The notes beneath the pieces are model-generated. The model worked only from the letters and a program-made list of their open reading frames with translations. It was not told where the DNA came from and searched no databases. Positions 1 through 8,806 of a stretch of DNA of 30,574 bases are shown one piece after another; the first letter of the stretch is position 1, and each line of letters opens with the position of its first letter. This stretch comes from an uncultured Bacilli bacterium (GTDB taxonomy: Bacteria > Bacillota_I > Bacilli_A > ML615J-28 > CAG-313), in the NCBI GenBank assembly GCA_934098295.1, contig CAKONV010000020.1:1-30574 (forward strand). The letters run 5' to 3'. The position numbers and the translations under genes are program-made.

Positions 1-20
1 TCTTTAGGAAGTCCTTATAT

Positions 21-50
21 AGTATATCACAAATCCTATATATAAGTCAA
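21..50 (-). promoter_or_regulatory. sigma-A-like promoter reading off the left edge
   Basis: On the minus strand TTGACT (45-50) and TATACT (21-26) are separated by 18 nt. The promoter points left, so it would drive a gene outside the window. The rest of 1-120 is AT-rich with no coding signal. Confidence 0.45.
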
Positions 51-120
51 TTAACTTGCTTTTTTTGATAAGTTTTTATGTTTTTTTTATTTTTCATCAA
101 AAGTCATTTATATTATATGT

Positions 121-165
121 AAAAAAATGAGAAAAAATACCAATTATTAAGCATTTTTTCTCATT
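121..165 (-). terminator. intrinsic terminator after the antiporter gene
   Basis: Perfect 13-bp inverted repeat (126-138 with 153-165, arm AATGAGAAAAAAT), 14-nt loop. Read on the minus strand it is followed by a run of seven T. It lies 8 nt past the stop codon of the antiporter, so it closes the asnA-antiporter operon. Confidence 0.8.
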
Positions 166-172
166 AAAAAAA

Positions 173-1186
173 TTAATAAAATAATTTACCTTGTTGGCCT
201 AGATAAGCCAAGACAATATAAGCAATATATAAAATCAATAATATTATTCCTTGAACTTTAGTAAACTTTTTATTTATCAATGTAGGTATTACCGCTACAC
301 TTGAAATTACAAGTAATGCTGGTAAGTCAATATATGCGCATTGTTTAGCAACTTCTAAGTTTCCTTTACTAATAAACGAGCAAATAGGAAGAATTAAAAC
401 CAAGTCAATGATATTGGCTCCTATAATATTACCAACGCCTAACTCACCTTGTTTTTTCACTATTGATGTGATGGTAGTTATTAATTCTGGAAGGCTTGTT
501 CCTATAGCTACAACTGTTATAGCAATCAATCCATCGCTTATTCCAATTGCTTTAGCAACAATTTGGGAGTTATCTACTAAAAGTTGAGCCCCAATTACAA
601 TTCCTGCGACACCTAGAACAAATTTAATAATATTTATTATAACTGCTTTTTTATCTTTTTTTACTTCTACTTGTTCATTTGATGTTTCTTTGTTAGCAAG
701 CGATGCTCTTTTTGCTGACATAGCAGTTTCATACATATAATATATTAAAATTAATAGCAATAAAATACTCGGAAAAATACCAAACTTACCAGTCAAGCAA
801 AAGCCAAATAGAATTAGTCCAGAAAGCATTATTAACATTGCTTTGATGCCAAATTCTTTTCTATCAATTACGCCACCAACAAAAATAGCACTAATCGCTA
901 GAATTAATCCTGTATTTGCCGTTACGCTTCCAACAGCGTTTCCTATCGATATTGCAAAATTGCCTTCAACAACTGCTATTATAGAAACTATCATTTCTGG
1001 CAATGTAGTGGCCAAACTCACAATAGTTGCACCAATTAAAAACTTAGGCATATGAAGAATCTCCGCAATCCAAACGGAAGCATCAACAAAGAAGTCTCCA
1101 CCTTTAATGATAAGTACCAAGCCCAAAATAAGTAATAATGCTGCTACTATTACATTTGAATTAGCATTATTTGTTAATAAATACAT
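173..1186 (-). CDS. calcium/sodium antiporter (CaCA superfamily, YrbG/CaxA type)
   Basis: Membrane exchanger expected to move Ca2+ out of the cell against Na+. The protein is strongly hydrophobic, with about ten membrane segments in two homologous halves. Both alpha-repeats are visible: first half ATTLPEMIVS followed by GNAVGSVTANTGLI, second half GTSLPELITT followed by GNIIGANIIDLVLI. These carry the acidic and Asn residues that bind cation in the family. A charged cytoplasmic loop near residues 160-190 (rich in Lys and Glu) separates the halves. I start at 1186 because GAGGAG lies 6 nt upstream; the ATG at 1207 lies upstream of that site. The length of 337 residues is normal for the family. 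It follows asnA after 23 nt and probably shares its transcript. Substrate specificity (Ca2+ versus other cations) is inferred from the family only. Confidence 0.88.
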   Translation of the reverse strand: MYLLTNNANSNVIVAALLLILGLVLIIKGGDFFVDASVWIAEILHMPKFLIGATIVSLATTLPEMIVSIIAVVEGNFAISIGNAVGSVTANTGLILAISAIFVGGVIDRKEFGIKAMLIMLSGLILFGFCLTGKFGIFPSILLLLILIYYMYETAMSAKRASLANKETSNEQVEVKKDKKAVIINIIKFVLGVAGIVIGAQLLVDNSQIVAKAIGISDGLIAITVVAIGTSLPELITTITSIVKKQGELGVGNIIGANIIDLVLILPICSFISKGNLEVAKQCAYIDLPALLVISSVAVIPTLINKKFTKVQGIILLILYIAYIVLAYLGQQGKLFY

Positions 1187-1209
1187 AGTACACTCCTCAA
1201 GAATCATAA

Positions 1210-2202
1210 TTATAATAATTTAATATTCATTTTTTCGCATTCTTTTATTGTTTTTTCATCCCACACCGATACCTGTACTTCGCCTATATGAGCCTTTTGT
1301 AAAAGTAGCATTGATAGTCTAGATTGTCCTATTCCTCCGCCAATAGTCAGTGGCAATAAGTCTTTTAATAGCATTTGATGAAACGGAAGTTTCAATCTTT
1401 CTGTGCAAGAGCTTACCTCTAATTGTTTAATTAAAGAATCTTTATCCACTCTAATTCCCATTGAACTAATTTCAAAAGCTTTGTCTAGAATAGGATTATA
1501 TGCAAGTAAATCTCCATTCAAATTCCAATCATCATAATCAGGAGCTCTTCCATCATGAGGTTTACCACCTTTTAAAGGATAACCAATTTGCATCAAAAAG
1601 GTATTACCATATTCTTTTACATAAGCATTTTCTCTTTCCTTTGGAGTTAATGATGGATAAAGTGTTTCTAATTCTAAAGTTGTAATAAAACTTACTTCAT
1701 CTTTAAATTGGTAATCCAATTTTGGAAATTTAATATTTAGTTCTTGATTAGTAATAAAGATAGCATGAACTATTTTCTTAACTACTTCTTTTAAATATTC
1801 TATATTTCTATTATCTTTATCAATAATCTTTTCCCAATCCCATTGGTCAACATAAATTGAATGAATATTATCTAAGTCTTCATCTCTTCTAATAGCATTC
1901 ATATCTGTATATAGTCCTTCGCCACATTTAAAATGGTAATTGTGAAGTGCTAGTCTTTTCCATTTAGCTAATGAATGAACAACTTCATAAGTGCCATTCA
2001 TATTTTTTACATCAAAACTTACTGGGCGTTCTACACCATTTAAATTATCATTCAATCCGCTGTCTTTATTAACAAACAAAGGAGCAGATACTCTTTTTAA
2101 GTTCAATAAAGATGACAAATTTTCTTCAAATACTTTTTTCAAATAGCTTATTGCCATTTGAGTTTGATAAATATCTAATTTACTATTATATTTTTCATTC
2201 AT
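1210..2202 (-). CDS. asnA: aspartate-ammonia ligase (asparagine synthetase A)
   Basis: Makes asparagine from aspartate, ammonia and ATP in the cytoplasm, releasing AMP and pyrophosphate. It is a class-II aminoacyl-tRNA-synthetase-like enzyme. At 330 residues it matches the usual length. The N-terminus YQTQMAISYLKKVFEENL, then RVSAPLF and GVERPVSFDVK, are typical AsnA blocks. The C-terminal motif GGGIGQSRLSMLLLQKAHIG is the class-II motif 3 region with the ATP-contacting Arg. An AGAGG ribosome site precedes the ATG. First gene of a two-gene operon with the antiporter. No T-box fits in the 70-nt gap upstream. Confidence 0.96.
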   Translation of the reverse strand: MNEKYNSKLDIYQTQMAISYLKKVFEENLSSLLNLKRVSAPLFVNKDSGLNDNLNGVERPVSFDVKNMNGTYEVVHSLAKWKRLALHNYHFKCGEGLYTDMNAIRRDEDLDNIHSIYVDQWDWEKIIDKDNRNIEYLKEVVKKIVHAIFITNQELNIKFPKLDYQFKDEVSFITTLELETLYPSLTPKERENAYVKEYGNTFLMQIGYPLKGGKPHDGRAPDYDDWNLNGDLLAYNPILDKAFEISSMGIRVDKDSLIKQLEVSSCTERLKLPFHQMLLKDLLPLTIGGGIGQSRLSMLLLQKAHIGEVQVSVWDEKTIKECEKMNIKLL

Positions 2203-2229
2203 ATTTTTAGGCCTCTTTTTTTAGATAAG

Positions 2230-2238
2230 ATTATATCA
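2230..2238 (-). promoter_or_regulatory. extended -10 promoter for asnA
   Basis: Minus-strand TGATATAAT, an extended -10 element, sits about 28 nt before the asnA start codon in the 70-nt gap. No good -35 box is visible, which is acceptable for extended -10 promoters. Confidence 0.45.
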
Positions 2239-2272
2239 CTTTTTTTAGTTTTTATCATCTATTTTGTTTTAA

Positions 2273-3061
2273 TTATTTAAATTCTTTATTTTCATAATCA
2301 TAATTAGGATCTACTTCACCAAAAAATCTTCTGCCAGTAGCTTTAGCTTTCATATTAGCTTCCATAAAATATTCTTTGTATTTACTATGAGATGGTGAAG
2401 CATTGGTATAAGCTTCTTCAACAAGTAGTAAATTTAATAAGACACCATCAACCCATACATAACCTAAATATCTACCATAAGTGTCCATTTTTTCAGTATC
2501 GCTTTCTAAAACAATTTCTTTAGCATTCAAAAGTTTATCCTTAGTATAGTTAGATGCCGCAAGTCCCCATGGATCTTTGTCTTTCGTTGATTCTGGTGTA
2601 TCTATTAGCAAAAAGCGTAATTTAATGTATTCCCCTGTTATATCATAAAAATGAGCCGTATCACCATCAACAAGTCTTGCCAGTGTTACTTTACCGACTC
2701 CATCTTTAACAAAACTTTTATTTTCATAATCAAAATTTATTTTTACTTGTTCATGATTATGAAAAGTAAGCGGTAAAACAGTTGTATACACATACAAAAA
2801 TTTACTTTTATCGAAAGTACTACCAGCCGTGTAATCACCACTATAGCTTACAAATTTATCAAGTTCATCATCAGAATTAATTATAACTTTAGCAAACTGA
2901 AAACTGTATTTTATCTTTAGTGGATCCAAAGTTTCTTTTATTTTTTCTCTTGACATACCATCTAAAGAGGGAAGAATAACAGTTGTTGATTCATTCTCAC
3001 AAGAAATCATTAGACTCATGCTTAATAGCATTATTAATATTAAAAATATTTTTTTCATCAT
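2273..3061 (-). CDS. lipoprotein with PASTA-like segment and thermonuclease (SNase) domain
   Basis: Predicted surface-anchored nuclease. Residues 1-21 form a lipoprotein signal peptide ending in MISC with lipidated Cys21. Residues 27-95 resemble a PASTA domain (VILPSLDGMSREKIKETL), a fold usually tied to peptidoglycan or muropeptide sensing. Residues 122-250 are a staphylococcal-nuclease fold. The catalytic set is complete: Asp134 in VDGDT, Arg149 and Asp154/Glu157 in RFLLIDTPE, and Arg197 in DTYGRYLGY, equivalent to Asp21, Arg35, Asp40, Glu43 and Arg87 of the S. aureus enzyme. So it should cut DNA/RNA with Ca2+ outside the cell. AAAGGAAA precedes the start; the second Met could also serve. 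Last gene of the TPR-GH3-amidohydrolase operon, 49 nt after the amidohydrolase. Confidence 0.9.
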   Translation of the reverse strand: MMKKIFLILIMLLSMSLMISCENESTTVILPSLDGMSREKIKETLDPLKIKYSFQFAKVIINSDDELDKFVSYSGDYTAGSTFDKSKFLYVYTTVLPLTFHNHEQVKINFDYENKSFVKDGVGKVTLARLVDGDTAHFYDITGEYIKLRFLLIDTPESTKDKDPWGLAASNYTKDKLLNAKEIVLESDTEKMDTYGRYLGYVWVDGVLLNLLLVEEAYTNASPSHSKYKEYFMEANMKAKATGRRFFGEVDPNYDYENKEFK

Positions 3062-3110
3062 TGTTTCCTTTTCTTTTTATTCCTTACTATATAAGAAATA
3101 TAGTTTGTTT

Positions 3111-4235
3111 TTACCTTTTGATTTTTTCCTTTATTTTTGTGTTCATTTCTTCAAATCTCGTTATGTCACCACTAGATAAACCAAGGCTTTTTAAGTAAAG
3201 CACTCTTTCTTTTTCTTTGGCGATTTCTTCAATCATCTTTTCTTTCTTTATGGATTTAGGGTATAAATGTGATTTCAAAAAGTTCGTTGAAAAAATTTTG
3301 TTTGTAATTTTTTCATCTAAAGATAAACCATTTAAGATTACATCATCTTTACCTAATAATGATTTTTCATTTCCTTTTAAGTAGACCCTATCTTTAGTCA
3401 AAAAATCTTGGCATAAAAGACCTCTAACAATGGCATCATTATGGTTAAATTCTTCATCAATGTCGGTATCTAAACGACAAATATCAGTTCCATAAATTAT
3501 TCGATCTTGATACTTGACAAAGAATTTTTTTGCTTCAGCTATATTATTTGATAGATTCTCATATAGTTCAATACCTGGAGCCATATCAACAGAAACATTA
3601 GGATAGGTATCAAAGATAGATGCCAGTCTATTTAAGTCATTTGATAAAAAGAAAAAATGAGCAAAAGTTACTTTTAAATTAGGATGTTTTGTTAAAACAT
3701 TTAGCACTTCTTCATATTGTTTGTCATTATTTACATAAGTTTCATTATAATACCAGCCAGCCTTTAACGCCCAAGTTGGAATTTTTTTCAAATCCCAAAA
3801 TTCTTCCGGATCATTTACATGCCAAATTATCGGGATTTGTTTCTTTTCCATATAATCAAAATATGGTTCAAAAGTTTTTGAATCAAAGGAAGGAATAGGA
3901 ATTTTTTTTCGATATTCCGGTTTTCCTTCAATCATTTTTATGCCATCACTACCAACATCCATTATTTCTTCTACATATTTTGCTAGATTTTTGCCAATAT
4001 TATCTCCTTTATAATAAGCAGTTATATCTAAACTTGAGTAAACAAATATTTTATTATTTAACAAATATTTAGCAAATAGACAGTCCATGGTTTCTGATGA
4101 TTTTTTGGGGTCTATTTGAGCAACTAAATTCAAATTATCAGCTTTTGATAATTTTAAAGCATCAATAAGATCATCTATGGTTTTAGGCATTGAATAGTGG
4201 ATATGTGAATCAATAATTATTTTATCATTTTTCAT
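3111..4235 (-). CDS. metal-dependent amidohydrolase (amidohydrolase-2, TIM-barrel)
   Basis: Cytoplasmic TIM-barrel hydrolase or decarboxylase of the COG2159 type; the substrate is unknown. Metal-site features appear in the expected order: His11 and His13 in IDSHIHYS, His139 in IIWHVND, His193 in VTFAHFFFLS and Asp251 in IIYGTDICR. The length of 374 residues is a little longer than typical, owing to a Lys/Glu-rich C-terminal tail (about residues 325-374) that may form a helix. It starts one nucleotide after the GH3 gene stops, so it is probably translationally coupled. The neighbours (hexosaminidase, nuclease lipoprotein) suggest a salvage or cell-wall role, but this is only inference from context. 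Confidence 0.8.
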   Translation of the reverse strand: MKNDKIIIDSHIHYSMPKTIDDLIDALKLSKADNLNLVAQIDPKKSSETMDCLFAKYLLNNKIFVYSSLDITAYYKGDNIGKNLAKYVEEIMDVGSDGIKMIEGKPEYRKKIPIPSFDSKTFEPYFDYMEKKQIPIIWHVNDPEEFWDLKKIPTWALKAGWYYNETYVNNDKQYEEVLNVLTKHPNLKVTFAHFFFLSNDLNRLASIFDTYPNVSVDMAPGIELYENLSNNIAEAKKFFVKYQDRIIYGTDICRLDTDIDEEFNHNDAIVRGLLCQDFLTKDRVYLKGNEKSLLGKDDVILNGLSLDEKITNKIFSTNFLKSHLYPKSIKKEKMIEEIAKEKERVLYLKSLGLSSGDITRFEEMNTKIKEKIKR

Positions 4236-4236
4236 A

Positions 4237-5772
4237 TTAATCTAATGGTAATTTTCCTTCTGGTTTAATTTCTCCTTTTAAGTACTTAATAATTGTGATA
4301 ATCGCATTAGGAGTATATTCATATAAACATAAATAATTTTTCAAATTTGTAAAAAATTTTTGGTCAAATGGTCCTTTAAAAGAAATCACATAAACATTTT
4401 CATATTTTGTCATAATTTCATTTATTATTTCTTTTTGATTATGGTTATAAGATACATCATAGCTTAATATTACAATTTGTTTTTCTTTTTTTATTTTTTC
4501 CAACAATATTTTTATGTTTTCATCAAAAGAAATTATCACATTGTCTTTAAAAGTATTTTTTATTTCTTTATACAAACTATTCTTATCAAAAACGTCTTCT
4601 ACAAACGATGCAATATTAGGGGTTGCCGTAATGATTACTGTTTCATTATCTACTTTAACATTAGTGCCTTTTATAAGGGTTAAAGATTTTTCTACAATTT
4701 CTAAAGATTCAGTTTTGAAAAGTTTTGATTCTTGATAAGGTTCATTAGGTATAAAATATTTTTTTAAAGATTTAGAACTTTTTTCTTTAAATTTTAATAT
4801 TCTTTTTACCTTTTCATTGATTTCTTCTTCAGTTATTCTTCCATCTTGAATTGCTTGATAAACTTCGTTGAAACTTAACTTTTGAACAGCATAAGTTTGT
4901 GAAACAATAACCATATCACAACCTGCCTTTAATGCCATTAAAATGCCATTAGTAGTTCCGTAATAGTTTTCAATAGCTTTCATTTCCATGCAATCAGATA
5001 TAATCATGCCTTCATAACCTAATGTTTTTCTTAAAAGGCCAGTTATTACTTTTTCAGACATTGTTGCTGGTAAATCATCATAAGCTTTAAAAAGAGAATG
5101 GGTCGTCATAATAGCATCAACATCAATGTTTTTTCTAAAAGGAACTAACGATGTATTAAAAACTGTTTCCTTGTTTTCATTGATAATTGGTAAATCTAGA
5201 TGTGAATCAACTTCATCAAAACCAGCCCCAGGAAAATGTTTCGCACATCCTAAAACACCGTATTCTTTTAAGCCCTTCAAAAATTCGTTTGTTTTTTTGG
5301 CAATACTCATTGGATTAGAGGAATAACTTCGAACATTTGTTAAAACATTTTCTAATCCAGGGTTAATTTCAAGACATGGTGCCAAATCTAAATTCATTCC
5401 TAGTTTAATCATGTCTCTAGCAATCATTTTTCCGCACTCATATATGGCACCATCAAAATTGCTAGCTGAGGAAGTCATTTGACTCGGTGGAAAAGTTACA
5501 TCAGTCATCATTCTCGTTACCATTCCACCTTCTTGATCCATCATAATAAAAGGAATAATACCTGTATTTTTATAAACCTCTTGATGAAGACATGTATTTA
5601 ATTTCTTTAATTGATTGGCATTTTCATAATTTCTTGCAAATAAAATTATATTACCAACTTTATTTTCTTCGATTAAATCTTTTATATTTTCATCATAATA
5701 AGGATTAGAAAAGCCAACAATAAATAGTTGACCAATTTTTTCTTTTAATGTCATTTCTGAAATTTTTTTCAT
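4237..5772 (-). CDS. glycoside hydrolase family 3, beta-N-acetylhexosaminidase (NagZ-like)
   Basis: Expected to remove terminal N-acetylglucosamine from muropeptides or other glycans. The GH3 N-terminal barrel covers residues 1-340. NagZ signatures are present: MMDQEGGMVTRM near residue 80, KHFPGAGFDEVDSHLDLP (178-195) with the Asp189-His191 general acid/base dyad specific to GlcNAc-cleaving GH3 enzymes, and the nucleophile Asp260 in MIISDCMEMKAI. The remaining 170 residues form a divergent C-terminal alpha/beta-sandwich-like domain ending in GKLPLD. There is no signal peptide, so it is cytoplasmic. GGAGAAAG precedes the ATG. Its start overlaps the TPR gene by 4 nt (ATGA), and the next gene begins 1 nt after its stop: a tight operon. 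The usual third glycine of PGHG is PGAG here. Confidence 0.92.
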   Translation of the reverse strand: MKKISEMTLKEKIGQLFIVGFSNPYYDENIKDLIEENKVGNIILFARNYENANQLKKLNTCLHQEVYKNTGIIPFIMMDQEGGMVTRMMTDVTFPPSQMTSSASNFDGAIYECGKMIARDMIKLGMNLDLAPCLEINPGLENVLTNVRSYSSNPMSIAKKTNEFLKGLKEYGVLGCAKHFPGAGFDEVDSHLDLPIINENKETVFNTSLVPFRKNIDVDAIMTTHSLFKAYDDLPATMSEKVITGLLRKTLGYEGMIISDCMEMKAIENYYGTTNGILMALKAGCDMVIVSQTYAVQKLSFNEVYQAIQDGRITEEEINEKVKRILKFKEKSSKSLKKYFIPNEPYQESKLFKTESLEIVEKSLTLIKGTNVKVDNETVIITATPNIASFVEDVFDKNSLYKEIKNTFKDNVIISFDENIKILLEKIKKEKQIVILSYDVSYNHNQKEIINEIMTKYENVYVISFKGPFDQKFFTNLKNYLCLYEYTPNAIITIIKYLKGEIKPEGKLPLD

Positions 5773-6842
5773 TCTTCTTCTTTCTCCAATATTTCCGCAA
5801 GAACTATAAACAAAGGCGATACGACAATGTTTTGATCAAACTTTAATAAAATGTGTTTGGAAATCATTTTATCAATAAGGCTTTGAATTACTTCCACATC
5901 TACATCTTTATACATTCCGCTAATTTTGCAATTTTCATATTTTTTAGTTTTTCCGCACAAAACATTAATTAGTTTTTTTCTTGTGAAATCAATATAATCT
6001 TCCAAAAAAAAGCCAATTTCTATTTCTTCAGTTGAGTAACAATAGTATTTTTGAATAATACTATCAAAAAGTCCTGGATTAACTAACTCACAAAATTCAT
6101 CACTCTGAATAGCAAAAATAAATGGTTCTAAAGCATATATTGCTTCCGTCAAACTTTTATCTATTAAAAAATAATACTTATTTTTATATTCATAGTTCAA
6201 ATCGAAAAGACCGCTGATTATCAAAAATACATAAAGGTTATCTTTACAAATATTATCCACTATAGAAACAATTTCATTGTCACTTTTCCAATAAGCACTG
6301 TAAAGTAAATTTCCCAATAATCCATCTAAGCAATTATTATTTTTAAAGTATGTTTGATAAAGGTATTCAAAATATTGAGCATCATTAAGTAAAAAAGCTA
6401 ATGATATAGCTATATTTCCAACATCGGCAATATGACTTTTTTCAAGTTTTAGAAGCTTTTTAGCTGTGTCAAGGGCTTCTTCATATTTTTCACTACTAAC
6501 TAAATATTTTAATTTCGATCTTAAAACTCTTATATAAGGGCGAAGTGATAAATTTAGCCAAGCCTCACCATTAGCATCATCTAAATTAATTTGGTTTAGA
6601 GAATCAGTTTCTAACTTTTCATAATCAGCCAAGGTTATATTTTTTTCAGTTTCTAAAAAAGCCAATTTTATATCAATATCTAGGGGTGAAAGAGCTAAGG
6701 CTTTTTTTAAATATGTCCGTTTTTTCTTAACATCAAAGGTACCAAAAGCCTTCTCATATAATAAAAAAGCTTCATCAGAATTTTTTTCAATTTCATTAAT
6801 ATTATTATCTTGTATTATTTTCTTCTCTTCCATTATTTTCAT
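5769..6842 (-). CDS. TPR-repeat protein resembling the ST7/SEC-C-linked family, function unknown
   Basis: 357-residue acidic cytoplasmic protein, mostly alpha-helical. Tetratricopeptide-like helices are visible at residues 25-60 (LYEKAFGTFDVKKKRTYLKK, KALALSPLDIDI). Around residue 100 comes RPYIRVLRSKLKYLVSSEKY and then EEALDTAKKLLKLEKSHIAD; this RPYhRhL block is characteristic of bacterial TPR proteins related to ST7. Later parts are rich in Tyr, Ile and Asn without a catalytic motif. It is first in the operon with the GH3 gene and overlaps it by 4 nt. A GGAGC ribosome site lies upstream. A scaffold role is plausible for TPR proteins, but no partner is known. Confidence 0.65.
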   Translation of the reverse strand: MKIMEEKKIIQDNNINEIEKNSDEAFLLYEKAFGTFDVKKKRTYLKKALALSPLDIDIKLAFLETEKNITLADYEKLETDSLNQINLDDANGEAWLNLSLRPYIRVLRSKLKYLVSSEKYEEALDTAKKLLKLEKSHIADVGNIAISLAFLLNDAQYFEYLYQTYFKNNNCLDGLLGNLLYSAYWKSDNEIVSIVDNICKDNLYVFLIISGLFDLNYEYKNKYYFLIDKSLTEAIYALEPFIFAIQSDEFCELVNPGLFDSIIQKYYCYSTEEIEIGFFLEDYIDFTRKKLINVLCGKTKKYENCKISGMYKDVDVEVIQSLIDKMISKHILLKFDQNIVVSPLFIVLAEILEKEEE

Positions 6843-6865
6843 TTTATACGCTCCTATATGTACAT

Positions 6866-6894
6866 ATTATACATTATTTTAATAAAACTTGCTA
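6866..6894 (-). promoter_or_regulatory. promoter for the TPR-GH3 operon
   Basis: A consensus TATAAT on the minus strand (6866-6871) lies 24 nt before the TPR start codon. The matching -35 position (TAGCAA, 6889-6894) is weak and overlaps the terminator hairpin of the preceding exporter operon. Confidence 0.4.
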
Positions 6895-6940
6895 TCAATA
6901 AGATAGCAAAAAAGATAGTCTTTTTCAAAAAACTATCTTA
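6889..6940 (-). terminator. tandem hairpin terminator of the ABC exporter operon
   Basis: First hairpin: AAGATAGT (6912-6919) pairs with ACTATCTT (6932-6939), extended by an A/T stem, and is followed on the minus strand by a run of T. The exporter stop codon (6938-6940) lies inside the stem. A second perfect hairpin, TTGCTATC/GATAGCAA (6889-6896 with 6902-6909), follows directly. Together they should end transcription efficiently. Confidence 0.7.
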
Positions 6941-8806
6941 ATTATTGTAATACTTAGCCTGAGCTTCCCATAGCTCATAATATTTTGAATTTGTATTTTC
7001 AACAAGCTCTTGATGATTTCCTCTTTCGACAATTTTGCCATTGTCAAATACTATAATATCATTACAAAATTTACATGATGATAGACGATGAGAGATATAA
7101 ATCGCCATTTTATCTTCAACAATGTTATTAAAATTATTATATATTTCCTCTTCGGCAATCGGGTCTAAAGCCGCAGTTGGTTCATCTAAAATTATAAATG
7201 GACTGTTTTTGTATAATGCTCTAGCTAATGCTACTTTTTGAGCTTCACCGCCCGACAATTCTACTCCATTTTTATCTATATCTTTATAAATATTAGTAGC
7301 AAGTCCATCTTTCATTTTATCAAGTCTATTTTTAAATCCAGCTTTTAAAAGGCAATTGGTTACCATATCTTCATCATAATTAGTTCCTGACGCTACATTT
7401 TGACCTAATGGTAAAGCTAACAAGTTAAAATCTTGGAAAACTACAGCGAACGCTTTTAAATACTCATCATAATCATATTCTCTTATGTCAACACCGTTTA
7501 ACAAAATTTCACCTTCACTAACATCATATAATCTACACAATAATTTTATAAAAGTGCTCTTACCACTTCCGTTTTCACCAACTACTGCTATTTTTTCTAA
7601 GGAATCAAATTTAACATTAATATTTTTCAAGACATATTCTTCTGTATTAGGATATTTAAAATATACATTTTTAAATTCAAATACATATTTTTGGTTATTA
7701 ATAATTTTTTTATGTCCAACCCTAACAGAGCTTGAAATATTCAAGAAATCAAAAATTAATTTCAAGAAAGAAGCATTATTCTTCATGCCCCCTACTGTTC
7801 CAACTAAAAGACTAAGACCAGTTGATACTTTCGTTATAGCGGCAATATATTGGGTAACAGTTCCTATACCGAAGGCACCTCCAAGAGCTTTCAAGCCAAC
7901 ATATGTATATATGATGAGAATGAAAATTTGTGAAACGGCAGCACCTAAGGCACTATAGATACCTATTGGTCCCTTACATAATTTTGAAAATAGTCCATTT
8001 GATCCAAATGTTGATTCTTTGTTAGAGTTATAATAATCACATATTTTTTCCGTATGATAAAATCTAATATCAGCAGCATATTTTTTTCTCATACCTAAAA
8101 AGCCAAAAAAGCTAAAGAAACGATTGCCTAAGTTATGTTCATTTGAAGCTTTCGCATAATAACTTGAGCCTTTGGTTTGAAGAATTGGCGATAAAAAAGT
8201 AACGAGTAATAATAAAACAATTACTAAAACACTAATAAGTGGCATATTTAAAAACTGTAAATCAGTATTATTTGAAGGAACCTTGCGAATAAATAAAGTT
8301 ACCGTAAGTCCTAAACCAGCAATAACCGTCAAAAGGGAAGACAATAGATTTTCACAATCAAATAACAAATGAAATAATCCCCAACCACCACCGTTTTGGT
8401 TCTGAGCAATTGTCGAAAGAAGTTCATGTGTTTTAATATCATCTACATTAACAAAATCCATTTCTAGCATTTTATCTGAAAGCACTTTGTTAATTTTTAA
8501 GTATGAATCAGAACACACGGTATCAACATAACTTTTTAACAAAGCATTTATTAGAGAAAAAACTAAAAGTTGGACTAAAGTGATAATTGTTAGAAAATAC
8601 AATCTTTCTTTATTTTTTCCTAATGCAAGTTCATCAACAATCAATGCTAATAAATAGATATCGATATAAGGTGTTAAAGTTGAAAAAATAATATAAATAA
8701 TTTTAGATATCAACATCTTAGGATATTTATTCATTAGAAGTTTTATTCCACTAATATTAATTTTAAAAGATTCTACTAATGATAAGGTCTTATTATTTTT
8801 CTTCAT
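6938..8806 (-). CDS. ABC exporter half-transporter (membrane domain fused to ATPase), second subunit
   Basis: Fused exporter subunit: six membrane segments in about residues 25-330, then a nucleotide-binding domain. The ATPase motifs are complete: Walker A GENGSGKST, Q-loop VVFQDFN, signature LSGGEAQKVALARALY, Walker B FIILDEPTAALDP, and H-loop YISHRLSS. I place the start at 8806, where AAGGAGGAAG lies 6 nt upstream. This gives 622 residues and a 14-nt overlap with the upstream ABC gene. The two subunits surely form a heterodimer, and both ATP sites look catalytically complete. Substrate is unknown; the family exports peptides, lipids or drugs. No peptide gene or maturation enzyme is adjacent. 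Confidence 0.9.
   Translation of the reverse strand: MKKNNKTLSLVESFKINISGIKLLMNKYPKMLISKIIYIIFSTLTPYIDIYLLALIVDELALGKNKERLYFLTIITLVQLLVFSLINALLKSYVDTVCSDSYLKINKVLSDKMLEMDFVNVDDIKTHELLSTIAQNQNGGGWGLFHLLFDCENLLSSLLTVIAGLGLTVTLFIRKVPSNNTDLQFLNMPLISVLVIVLLLLVTFLSPILQTKGSSYYAKASNEHNLGNRFFSFFGFLGMRKKYAADIRFYHTEKICDYYNSNKESTFGSNGLFSKLCKGPIGIYSALGAAVSQIFILIIYTYVGLKALGGAFGIGTVTQYIAAITKVSTGLSLLVGTVGGMKNNASFLKLIFDFLNISSSVRVGHKKIINNQKYVFEFKNVYFKYPNTEEYVLKNINVKFDSLEKIAVVGENGSGKSTFIKLLCRLYDVSEGEILLNGVDIREYDYDEYLKAFAVVFQDFNLLALPLGQNVASGTNYDEDMVTNCLLKAGFKNRLDKMKDGLATNIYKDIDKNGVELSGGEAQKVALARALYKNSPFIILDEPTAALDPIAEEEIYNNFNNIVEDKMAIYISHRLSSCKFCNDIIVFDNGKIVERGNHQELVENTNSKYYELWEAQAKYYNN

Noticed and set aside
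2203..2272. T-box riboswitch upstream of asnA
   Set aside because: Only 70 nt separate asnA from the next gene, too short for a T-box; no stem I or antiterminator bulge is visible.
7485..7958. Longer open frames on the plus strand opposite the ABC exporter genes and others
   Set aside because: They mirror the codon structure of clearly functional minus-strand genes, lack ribosome sites and encode no recognisable protein.
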